From assembly GCA_003427395.1 (NCBI GenBank), contig BFEA01000246.1, forward strand, positions 938,162 to 984,470: 46,309 nt of DNA, written 5' to 3'. Positions 29,987 through 42,293 of this stretch are shown here, in pieces. The DNA is from Chara braunii. Lineage: Eukaryota; Streptophyta; Charophyceae; Charales; Characeae. The notes beneath the pieces are model-generated. The model had not been told where the DNA came from and did no database searches. It saw nothing but the letters and a program-made list of their open reading frames with translations. Made by a program: the position numbers and the translations under genes. Position 1 is the stretch's first letter, and each line of letters opens with the position of its first letter.

Positions 29987-32932
29987 GAAACTGGTTGGTG
30001 GGTGACATCTTTCACGACCGACTGTCTAGATCCTGGTTGTGTCGCTCGATCTTTCAGTAAGGTAAGAGTATTTTAACCCAGTGTCAGCCTTGTCACTTGC
30101 ATTCTGTCTTCTTCTGTCATAAAGTTCTCTTAACCCTAATCACGGGCATCTTCTCCTGTGTTTGCTCTACTCCCTCTTCCTCCCATTGTACTTCCTTTCT
30201 CCCTCATCCCTAACGCGATCTCAGCGTCATTCTTCTCTCCCTGTTCTCTGCTTTTTTCTGCTCATCTGACTGACGGTAATCGGTTTCCTTCTTCGATTTT
30301 CTTTTGCTGACCCCTGCTCTCCTACGTTTGAAACTATTTTTTTTTGTCTTCTAGGATGTACCCGCACCTCCATTCTTTTCTTAATGAATCTGGCTGTAGC
30401 TTTGGTCAGATTCCTTCCGCGGATTCTGACCGTCACGATGCATTTGTAAATGTGATTTTGAACGAGTCCACAGTCTGACCTTCGGGCGATCAGTGTTCTC
30501 CGTATCCATGTTTGTCGTCGCCTTGCCTTCGCCCTCTCTCTCAGCACCACTCTCGGTCTCCACTGTCTTTTCTCGTCCCCATTCATTCTCTCCTCAGCAC
30601 TCTTTTCTCGTTTCCATTATCATTTCCGATCTACTGTGTCGTGCGCGCCGATTGACGTATTGCTCATTCGCTTCTCCTCTATCCTTTCTTCCGCCCCCCT
30701 TTTTTCCCTCTTTCCCTCTTCCTCTCTTTTCTTCTCTTCCTTTCTTCTTCTCTTCATCTCTCTTCCTCTCTCCCCCTCCCTTCATCTCTCCCTCTCTCTC
30801 GCCCTCTTCCTCTCTTCCTCTCTTCGTCTCTTCCTCTCCTCTCTTCCTCTCTTCCTCTTCCTCTCTTCCTCTCTTCCTCTCTTCCTTTCTTCCTCTCCCT
30901 CTCCCCTCCTCTCTCTCTCTTTGCCCGTTTCTGTCTGCTGCTCTCTCACTGCCTCTCTCGGTCGATGCCTCTTTCTGTCTGCATCTCTCTCTTCGCGTTG
31001 CCGTCCTTACGTCTCCAGAGTTAGGTATAAGCCGCGATAGCTTCTTTCTGTGGCGTCGGTGGAAATCGTTTTCCCCTAATTACTTGCAACAACAGATGAA
31101 ACGCGTCCTAACATCTCCAGAGTTCGGTGTAAGCCGCGATAGCTTCTTTCTGTGGCGTCGGTGATGTTTTTTTCCCTAATCACTTGCAACGAGAAGATGA
31201 TGTAAGATATCCTTTCACGATCGCAGCTTTTGTTATCCCCCGATTTATCCTGAAAATGCAGGACTTGGGATTCAATTCCAGCCATTCCGCGAACTCAGTA
31301 GGGCAATATTTGTAAGGGAGGAAACTTAACGGCCACCTGATCTGGGAAAAATGTGGATTTACAACTGAGGCCAGAGTCTACTGAGCGAAATGAAAACCAC
31401 GGTGGTCATACTCTAGTCTACTGAGCGAAATGAAAACTTTTAGTACGGAACCTTACCGTCAATACGGTCAGAGACATGCAAGGAAATCCAAGGAAGTCGG
31501 CACGAGTGTCACCATGCCCTAACTGCGGGTTAGCTACGTCTAAATGTTTTCTTGTGACCTTAAAACTCAGAAGGTTGTTGCTCTATCCAGCTGATCAATA
31601 TATACGAGTGTTATTTTGTGAGATTACCCGGATCTTAAATCATTTACTTGCATTAACCACCCATGCTATGGATGTAGGAGCATTAACCCCTTTTCTTTGG
31701 GCTTTTGAAGAACGAGGCGCAAGGTAAGGTGACTGCGACTACCTCATAAAAAAAACGGACCCTAGATTTCATCGACAGAGAGCTTTTGACAACATCATAA
31801 AAAAAATGGACCCAAGATTTCATCGACAAAGAGCTTTTGACAAGGTTGTACAGATCAGAACCGAAAAGAAAATTGCCTTTTGTAGTCGAAGTCTGCCTGT
31901 TTCATTAGATCCAGAAATATGCTGAAATTGAGGGTAGATGCATTGAATGTATCTTTATCGCACTTCTTGTCCGAGTTTGGTGAAGTCGTCAATTTCCCTA
32001 GTGGGCGAAATGGTACACACTCTACCAGAACCGTCGATTCACAGTTTGAGACCTCAAATCGTGTCCGCATTTCCTTCCATACTTTAGGAGGTAATAATTG
32101 TTGCTTATTACGTATTAAAGGGAGTAAATAAATTTAGAAAAAGAAGTGTTAGAAAAAAAGTGTGCATTTGATCATCACACTTGAATGGCTTGTTTTTTTT
32201 TTTTTTTTTTTTTTTTCCCTCACTTCAGACTGTAGTGCACGGCATCTCTGCCTGTGGGGATTCCAGCATGGCAGCTTACGTCGCCCCCTCTTACTGTTGG
32301 ATTTCGAATTATGACCGGTCGTCGTGAATTTTTATGTTATCGTATTTCGGCCGACGTCTACGAAAAAAACTTGAATGTTTGTAAGTGGGTTGGATGGATG
32401 GATGGATGGATGGAATTCTTTTTTGTTCTCATTTAAAATTGTGAACTTGAAGAAGACTTTCTGTTCAATTTTTTATATTTTTTGACCGTTGGTTTATTTG
32501 GCTTGCCGTACCTGGTCGTTGCCACTTACCTTCTGTTTGTTCTTGGCTTCCTGGTTGCTCCCCTTCCCTTTCTCTCTCCCGTTGTTTTGGAATTTTTTCA
32601 GTCACTGCGGTTCAAGCCATAGCGAATATAGTTAAGAGCTCTTTAGGCCCTGTGGGTCTCGATAAGGTAAAGGGTCCAAATCCGCATCCCTATTTATTCA
32701 CCCCCTATCCTGCCGGCCCCTTCCTCTTTCTTTCCTTACTTCTCTGGCTCCTCCCTCCCTCCCTCCCTCTCGCTTGGCCTTCTTTTACCATCCATTGATT
32801 CCTACCTTCGTTGCTGTCCCTTTTCCTTGAACTCCGTTTTCGTCTTGTCATTCGTTAGCTTCTCGTGTTTTCTCTCTTCCTTCTCTCGATATCTCCTTTC
32901 GTCCTCTCTGTTTATTGTTTTTTTCCTTCTCC

Positions 32933-32978
<46 letters not shown>

Positions 32979-35900
32979 TTTCCCTCGCCGCCCCCTCCCC
33001 GCCCCAAAGGGCGACGGTCTTGAGATATCATCATTGAACTGATTGGCCGCCGGTAGTTGAGAATGATTTTATTCTCTGATTGCGTCTGGATTCGGACTTG
33101 GTGGTCTGTATTTCAACCGTTAGCTGGGTGTGTACCTAAACCCCCTTTTTCGTCTTGTCCTCCTTCGTTAGCTCCTTTCGTTCTGTTTTTTTTTTTTTTT
33201 GAAAGGCGATGGCCTTCAGAGATATCATCACTGAACTGATTGGCCCCAGGTAATTCAAAAGTATTTTATTCTCTGATTGCATCTGGATTCGAACTTGGGT
33301 CTGTATTTCAACAGTTCGTTGGGTGTACCAATTTAGCTAGCCCCCTTGCACCTTGGTGTTTATCGCATTTTTTTTTCTCCTTTCTCCTGTGTACATTTTC
33401 TTATCGTCAAGTTATCGACTCACGTCTGCTTGTGTCCTCTCTTGTTATCTTTCCGCCCACCATCCAGTTTCTGCCCCAATTTTTTTTCGTTTAGGAATTT
33501 CAGGAAGTGCAAATACTTTCTCAACCTTCGTCGTACTTTCAACCTGCTCGTATCAAGCTTGGTTGGATTTTCAGTCGAAACAGGAGTTGTACACTCGCAA
33601 CGAAAGAGTTAATAAAATCAGGAGAAATCGATATAGAACTGGGCTGGGCGCGTTGCTGCTCTCTCTGAGAGCAATTTGAAAACGGATCTGAAAACCCTCC
33701 CAGTGAACCGCAAGATCTCATCTCCCTGGCCCTACGGCTGCGTTCAATCTTTTCCTTCCCAGGGCTAAATTTAGCGCACCTAGCTCCGCCCAGCAGCAAA
33801 ACTTGAGGAAAGAAAGAGTTAGTGGTGTTCACTTCTCGTCACTTTCGATGATACCCTACCGTCCTCCCCCGAACGCAACGTACCCTTATTTTGGCTGCAT
33901 CTGGCCGCAAATATAGCTTCTATATATTCATTTTTAGGGTGCGTTATGTTCGGGGGAAGACGGTAGGCCTACCTGGCCTGTCCTTGCAGAACTCTAGATT
34001 CTTACCGGTTTAGAAAGCCCGACACATCCATGGGTTAACCTTTCTCGGCTTTTTGGCAAAGATCAAGTGTAGTATCTGTTCTGATAAGTTTAATATCTGA
34101 TCCAAAAAAAAAAAAAAAAAAAAAAAAAAACTTCCTTCCGATTTCTGATGCCGTGCAAGGCATCAGTTTGACGGTGCGAAATACAGGGTAAGTCTCGTGG
34201 TGTGGAGGAATGTCAACACAAGTTGAGGAGGTCCATACGGGTCCCCATCCACCAACACGCAACATCTCTCATGGTCCACAACAGTTAGGTTCCAGTCTTC
34301 TGGGCACACCTTTGCCGACTTCGCCAAACGTCAAATTTGTTCATGCTTACCATACCAGGTCTCCCTCCTTGAAGATCGAAATTAGGCCTACCAGGCGTGT
34401 TCAGGAGGCACAGCTGGTGATGGAACGCAGGCAATGGCTGACCAAGCGATCGATGGCTTGGTCAGCCATTGCCTGCCTGCGTTCCATCGCCTGCTGTGCC
34501 TTCTGAACACGCCTGGTAGCTTGTTGGAACTCTCTTTGGAGGACTACACTGAGGAAACTCCGTTGTTCCACGAGGGTACTTGAGGTGCTGATCTGGGACC
34601 CGAAAATCTACAGGCATGCAAGGATTCCTGTTACGATCTTTGAGGAGTCGCAAACATTTGTATGGGTGTTTCATATGACGCAGAAGTTGGTACGTCCATG
34701 CATGCCTCGATCCACGAGGGTACTTGAGGTGCTGATCCACGAGGGTACTTCACACGTGCACACTTGATCGGGAGCTTGCTGAAAATTCGAAATTAAACAT
34801 ACACTCTTGGCTTGGCTGTTTCATATGTCGCAGAAGTTCGTACGTCCATACTCAGCGCCACTGCCCTAAGCACACAGCATCAGTCACAACAGAAAGTGAT
34901 GCAGGAGACAGCCAGATCTGCTTGGCGATGGCTGGCCCCACTGTTCTTGCTATCAGCCCTAGAAATAACACTGCTCCTTCTTCTACTCCCTGCAGACGTG
35001 CAGAATGACATTTTGTCACCCCTTCTACTGCCCAGCTCGTCGCTTTTGACGAGCTGCTTCCCTATAGGCCTACCGAGTTTGCCTACTGGAAACTGCAGAA
35101 CAATAGGTACGGATGGGCCTACTGTATATATAAGCTTTAGCCAAGAGAGATTCCTCGAAGAGGTCCTCGGTTCAAAACTCACAAGCTTCAAAACTGTTAA
35201 ACTCGCAAAAAGCTCAACAGTTATACTCTCTCCTTGTGTGTGTGAGGTTACAAGTTCGAGCCCTGTGGAGAACAAAAACCAGCAGAACTTAGAATTCAAC
35301 AGAACTCGGAGCAGACCTGCGGGTCAAATCCCGCTGCCCCAACAATTCCATCCTCGATGCAGCTCTGCTGGTATATGCATGGTTACAGGACCTTCTCGAC
35401 GGTCGTGTGTCCATTTCTCTCTGCATGGTCGTGTGTCCATTTCTCTCTGCATGGTCGTGTGTCCATTTCTCTCTGCATGGTCGTGTGTCCATTTCTCTCT
35501 GCATGGTCGTAAGTCTGATCGGGCTGTTTCAGATGCAGCTCTGCTGGTATATGCACAGCCGTTGTGAACACCAGCTACCTTGCCCAAGTGTAGCGTAAGT
35601 CTGATCGGGCTGTTTCAGATGTTGAAGGATCTTCTTGACGGTCGTGTGTCCATTTCTCTCTGCATGGTGGTCACTGTTTCAGTGGTATGGCGAACTGGTA
35701 TTGAGATTTGGCGAGTTCCGTAAGATTCTGCCGCAATTTGTTTGTGAATTGTCTATCTCTTCCATTGACAATGTCTTAGGTAGCCCAGGACACTGGAAGG
35801 GAAGAGGATGTTGGGAGGTTTTGTCAGGCCTGGAAGAGGAGAATGCTGGACAACATCGAACATGTGAAAACATAAGAAGGAATTCCAACTCGTTGCAGAG

Positions 35901-36594
35901 AGAAGGATAACGTAGAGTGCCATTGGAATAAAAAGACAGTCGAAGGTTTGTCAGGCCTCCAGCAACATCTCAAGCAAAAGTAAAAGGAAGAACCTGAGAA
36001 GCTGACTAAAAGCAAATACTACCATTGTCACCTCGAATAGAACCTACCGTCGTCCTTTTGCTGCATCTGGACTGAAAATCGGGCAAAAAATACGGATACA
36101 ATGACCCCGTCTTCACCCGAATAGAACACCGAACGTCATTTTTGCTGCATATGGACTGAACGTTGGGCCAAAAAATACGGATACAATGATAGTACGTTCT
36201 ATTTGGAGGAAGGAAGACGGTAGCTCAGTGAGCAAGACAGCCTCCGGAGTTGGTAGTTCCTGTGACCCTTCTGTTCATATAGATGTCACCCCACTGTCTG
36301 TGTATCAGTTTATTAAATCTATGATCTGAAGGCATGATGTCGTGGACTATGGACTGTGTTTCATCAACCTGCCCAAGTACTGAATCGTGTAATTATCAAT
36401 CGATGTACCGAGCTCATCGGTTCATGTAATCAGCAGTGTACTGCCGTGGCACCGTTTTCTGACAGATTTTACGGTACTGTTTTTTTTGACAAACGGATGT
36501 TTGAGTTTTTACTGCTTTTTCTGTCATTTCTGTTTTTTTTAATTCCCCCCCCCCCCCCCCCCCCCCTCTAAGGGGGTGTTCCCTGTTTTTTTTT

Positions 36595-36626
<32 letters not shown>

Positions 36627-38866
36627 TTTTTTTTTATTCCCCCCCCCCCCCCCCTCTTCTGAAAGGGGCATGTCCCTGAGATTGTTGTATCCATCTGATT
36701 CCGTCTGGATTCGAACTCATGACCTGTATGTCGACAATTTCATATGCATATACCATTCAGCCACATGAACTGGTGGCTTATAAACAGGTGTATGCATGTG
36801 CCATTCTGCGGTTTTTGTCTGTTTTCTATTGTTTTATGACGTGATTGCAAATCTCACTTTTCTCTCTGTTTTGCTGAACAAATTTATTTCTGCAGATGCT
36901 TGTGGACGATATTGGGGATGTCACTATCACGAACGATGGAGCCACTATTCTGAAGCTTCTGGAAGTCCAGCACCCTGCTGCACAGGTGCAGTTGTATTTC
37001 CACAGCAGTCTCACTTTTTAAAATCATTTCCCTTGCACTTTTTTTTTTTCTTTTTTTCTTTCGGCGTATCTTCCTCTCTCCTCCCCTCTGTTCTCTTATT
37101 CCTTGGCAGGCTTATGGTGTGCCGATGCTGCTCTCTGACTTACCATCTATAGTACAGACCTCTCCTTTCATCTCTCCCCTGGTCGTCTTTCCTCCTCTGC
37201 GCTATCTAGTTTCATCTTCCTTTGCCTGCTATGATTCCCTGCCGGTTGTTACCTTGTCTCCTGTTTGTTTTTTTTTTTTTTTGTTTTTGTTTTCCCTTTG
37301 GTGTATCTTACCTCTCTCCTCCCCTCTGTTCTCTTATTCCTTGGCAGTCATATGGTGTGCCGATGCTGGTGTTTGACTTACCATCTATAGTACACACCTC
37401 CCCTTTCGTCCCTCCTATGGTCGTCTTTCCTCCTATGCGCTATCTAGTTTCATCTTCCTTTGCCTGCTCTGATTCCCTGCCAATTGTTACCATGTCTCCT
37501 GTGTTTTTTTCTTTTTCTTTCCCTTTGGTGTATCTTACCTCTCTCCTCCCCTCTGTTCTCTTATTCCTTGGCAGTCATATGGTGTGCCGATGCTGCTGTC
37601 TGACTTACCATCTATAGTACAGACCTCCCCTTTCGTCCCTCCTATGGTCGTCTTTCCTCCTCTGTGCTATCTAGTTTCATCTTCCTTTGCCTGCTCTGAT
37701 TCCCTGCCAGTTGTTACCTTGTCTCCTGTTATACTTGATTACTTATGCGAGTTATGCGAGGATGACAACAAACCAAACCAGAAAACAAAAGAAACAAAGA
37801 AATTGATTACTTATGATGATGCATCCACATCTGTGCGTGGTGGTTCATCATGTGCACGACAGGTTCTTGTCGAACTTGCGGAACTCCAAGACAAGGAGGT
37901 GGGAGATGGAACAACGTCCGTGGTTCTGGTGGCTGCGGAGCTGCTAAAGGTGAGTAGGCTATTGAATCCCCCCTTTGCGACTACGGGTGATGTTGGGGAG
38001 TGATTTTGTGTGTATCAGAGGGTGGGTGGCCTCAGGGGGTATCGCGGTCACCTGTATTCTTGACAAATTTCTTGCTGTGACAGGGGTCAGTTTTGGGAAG
38101 GAATGTTGGATGTGGATGAAATGTGGACTCTGTAGTCCCCTTGTGGGTGAATGAATAGTACACACACATCTGGCAGCTGTTAGCGAACACATCATGCGTT
38201 CAAATCTGGAGTGAATACAGTAAGCTTAGTGTCCAACCCATTTTGCAAAAAAGAAAAGAAATGGACGAGTCTCGGTCGTTGGATGTACGGGGAAAGCGAT
38301 TTGGTTTGAAACTCAATTTGATATGAGTTGCCATTCAGGAGGGAGAGGGGAGATATGATGGTCCTCGGTGCGGATGTGACTGGTCCATGGAGGTGGAGAG
38401 CTGTAAAGCTGTTCATGTGTACCTTTTAATAAGGTGCAAAGTCGAGAGAAGTGCGTAGCGGATACTCTGGTTTCAACCCTCTTTAGTCTGTTCGTCATGG
38501 GTAGATCACCTGGTTTTGTGACAAATTGAGACAAATGGGAATCGTTATGAGGGGAAGAAATTGATGATGAAGATGTGGCATGCCCTTTTTGAGAGGGGTC
38601 TCAGACAGCTTTATCTGGAAAGGGAGAAATGCCCCATAAAGACGGTGGATGGAGAATTATGTGGGTTATAACTTAGGCTACCATGTCCGAACCTAGACAT
38701 CTGACCGGCGATCTGAACTTGGACAATCCGTAAACCACAATTTGTCTTTTTTTTTGAAATTTTTATAAGGGGATTTTGTGCGTTGCAAAATGTTTGTTGA
38801 TGGTCAATGTGGGTCCTGTGGGTTTGAGACAGTGTTTGAAGGGGTCTGGAGGGGTAACTTCTTCTA

Positions 38867-38901
<35 letters not shown>

Positions 38902-41900
38902 TTTTTTTTTTGAGATCTCTGGTTCTGTTGGGAATTTGAAGACGACCGTCAGCCATAAATTGTTTGCAGTGCTATGTTCTCTAACACATCGACTTGTTTT
39001 CCTGGGCAGATGAGGGTCTCATGTGAAACATGTGTTTTGTTATTGTATTTTGTCTGCAGAGAGCGAATGACCTTGTGCGCAACAAGATTCATCCAACCTC
39101 AATCATTGCCGGGTATAGAGTGAGTGTCGATGCACCCCCAATCATGTAAATGAAACCACTTCATTTTCCCTTGCATTAAAAAATGTGGGCTGTTTTTGTT
39201 TTTTTTTGGTTGGGTAAGGGGGACGGTAATTACGGTGACGCGCAAAATCGGAAAAGAGCGAAACTGTGTAAGGGTTTTGAGGTTTCTGACATTTTTTATC
39301 CACATACCACCATTATGTTTTTTTGGTCTTCGACTCTTTGCCGCATGTTTATCGCATGTCATTGCCTTGCTTGTCCGGAAGTGTTCTTTTTGTAGCAAAC
39401 TGCCTGTGTCTGGTAGTATGGACGGCCAGAGAGTCGGTTGTTTTTCCCGCCTTTTAGTATGTTGAGGAAAATGAGCAAGCAAACTTCATGTGTGACTTCG
39501 AAGTGTGTTGTGTTTGCTGACAGAAGAAAACCACTAGCTCGACTAAAGCACATCCTTTATAGTCTGTGACGCCTCCTGACGTACGACAAATGATGTTAGA
39601 GTCTAGGCTCTTCCTTGGAAATGCGTGATATCTGTTGACCAAAGGCTCAATTTGTTTTGCGATGCAGTTGGCCATGCGAGAGGCATGCAAATACATCGAG
39701 GAGAAGCTTGGCATGAAGGTGAGCCCATCACCAATCAATACGCTCTCCCTCCCTCCCTCCCTCCCTCTCTCCCGCCGAACCTCTGTCCTTGTCTACCTAC
39801 CTGTCAGTACTGTGCATGACATTCTTGCTACGAGCGTCTCTCAGGAAAGTAATGAAGAACAGCTGTTTTTTTTTTAATCCAGAAGAAGCTCTCGATATTG
39901 AGGAAAAGCGTTGTATGAAAGAGGACAACTTGTTGTCTTTGGAGGTTTTGCACGTTACAGGTCAGTTGGGGTCAGATTAAGCTAATTATATAGCTACCGT
40001 CTTCATCCGAATAGAACACCCGGTCGTTATAGCTGTATCTGGACGGAAAATTGCACCAGATTAAGCTAATGACTGGGCGTTCTATTCGGGTGAAGACGGT
40101 AGCGAGGTATGTCAAAGGAGATGATATGGCCAGTTAAGGAAACTACACTGCAGTCTTTAGGTAGGGGGAAAAGTAGAGGAAAGGCTTGCAAATCATTAAG
40201 TGAAAAAAAGAGAAGTCCATGCGACTGAGAGAAGTCCATGCGACTGAATGGTGTGCACATTTGTAACTGTAGATAAACAAAACACAAGCCTGAATCCTGG
40301 GCCGACCTGGATGGCTGTGAAGTTCCGCGAAAGCAATCAATCGAAGACCTTTGTGCAGGGTCTGACATCACGTCATGCCTTTCAGTTGGCATTTTCTGGT
40401 GAGGAATTGAGGGTAGGACAGACATCGGTGAATGTGTTTTCGGTACACTGCCTGATGATTTATTGCCAATGAACGAGGAAGTGAAGGGTAAATTATGGTC
40501 GAGGGGCATTATATGGGGTCAATGCGTTTGCTGGTTATGCTTTTTATTCCTGTTCAATTCATTCTAATATTGGAAAGGTGTGCTTGCTTGACTCACGTCT
40601 TCTTCAGATTCTTCAGGTGGTATGCACTGCTTTTTAGTTTGCTGATGGAGCAACTGAGCATAGCCATGTTCCTGCTTTGGGTCTTTGTTTTGCAGACAGA
40701 GAAATTGGGCAGAGATGTGCTTGTCAATGTAGCAAAGACATGCATGTCTTCCAAAATCATAGGGACGGACAGCGACTTTTTTGCCAAAATGGTGAGTGCC
40801 GAAGTGTCTGGTTTGTGGTGTTCGTGACGGTTGCCTACGTTTTTGTGTTTGAGGTGAGATATGCTGGGGTGTTCTCCCTAAACCGTAGGACTGCAACTGC
40901 AGAGTCAGACCACATTGGTCAGGCGTTGACTGAAGCGATGTTCACCGAAGTTTGACCAGTGTTTGGCAGAGGGTGTTCATAGAGTCTTGGCAGATCCATC
41001 TCATCTCTAAACGGAAGGGTATTCCTCTTCATCCTTGTTTTTAGGCCTTCACTGTGTGCTGCTGTTCCTCATCCTGCTCAACGGCATCCGGGCTAGTCTA
41101 GTTTGTCCAGCCCCTCTTTCTCCATCTTCTGTTCTCTGTGTTTGTGTGTGTGCTTGGGTGGGTGGGGGGGAGGTGGAGTGTGCGCATGTGTATGTGTCTG
41201 TGCAGTCATACTCATGTGATTTGTGCACGCTTTTGAGAATCGCGGAGTGCCTTGTCACATGTCACTGCAGCCTGTTCTGCTCACCGCTTCCCTCCACTGT
41301 GCTAATAAGAGAAGCACATGGGCGCCCTGGAGGGCACTGAATGGCAGCAAAGTGATTCTTGTGTACCTATACTAGGGAAGGGAATCAATATTCCAGCCAG
41401 CCTGCCAGGTTTCTGCTTTCACAGTCATGAAAGGCTTATGCTTTCGCAGTCACAGTCATGAAAGGAGGGAATGGAGGTTACTTGGCCACCCTATGTTTCT
41501 CATGGATGTAGCTTGTGCCTGTTGCTGATATGCACATCTATTTTGAGGCCTCCTGAATGATTTGTTACAGCAAATTGGAGGGCGGCGAACAAGAGGAAAT
41601 TCTCAAGTTTGCTGGTTCAGGGGGCCTCTTCCAGATGTCTGATGGTCTCCAGTATGAGAGGCATGAATGCTGTCCTCGGGTTCTACGTGGTCCATACTAC
41701 CATAGCGTAGCGGTTCTTGCTTGTCACTCTGGGTCTCTTGGTTGCTGGATATGACATTTGGACACTGCGAGTTTGAAAGCAGTGTCCCAGTTTGTGGGGC
41801 AGGTGGCATGGAAACTTTTTCACGTTGATGTGTTGCTTTCTCCAGTTCTCTTATTGTTTGCAGCTTTGCTTGAGTGCTCCAACTTCTTCTTTGCTGACTG

Positions 41901-42255
41901 GGTTGCTTGGTCCCATGTCTCTTGCAGGCTGTGGATGCTGTACAGAGCGTGAAGGCGCTGAACGAGAGGGGGGAAGTGAAGTATCCTATCAAGGTTGGTT
42001 CATTTGCACAGCTATTCTCAAATATAGTGACGTATTTCTGGTGGCTTTGGGAAGTCGCTGCCAAGTAATGGACCCGCAAACCAGAGTTTATCTGGAACTG
42101 TTGTTTGTTGCAGCGCAGTTCTCGAAGGGAAATCTGTAAATGGATATGTGTACGTACAAACCTGCAAGCAAGGGTGGTTGCACACACACATGAAGAGGAT
42201 GTGACATGTCAAATGGGATGTGGATGGGATATACCTCTATTGTCTGCGTATTTGT

Positions 42256-42293
<38 letters not shown>

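Noticed and set aside
30493-31164. 223-codon plus-strand ORF in CCT1 intron 1
   Set aside because: Mostly Ser/Leu/Phe/Pro from a CT-rich tract, and it lies within an intron of a well supported gene.
31476-31727. A nuclear gene encoding Nad7
   Set aside because: Only 40 codons match Nad7; the rest of the ORF comes from the tRNA-like piece and flanks, and no other nad7 exon is visible nearby.
35255-35345. Further tRNA-like B boxes (caagttcgagccctgtgg, gcgggtcaaatcccgctg)
   Set aside because: No A box at the right distance and no similarity to the SINE copies beyond the short motif.
35401-35504. CRISPR-like array
   Set aside because: The units are directly adjacent with no spacers, so it is a minisatellite; the setting is also eukaryotic.
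34812-35567. 251-codon plus-strand ORF in intron 2
   Set aside because: Its end is the 26-bp minisatellite read as protein, no domain is recognised, and the minus strand is equally open.
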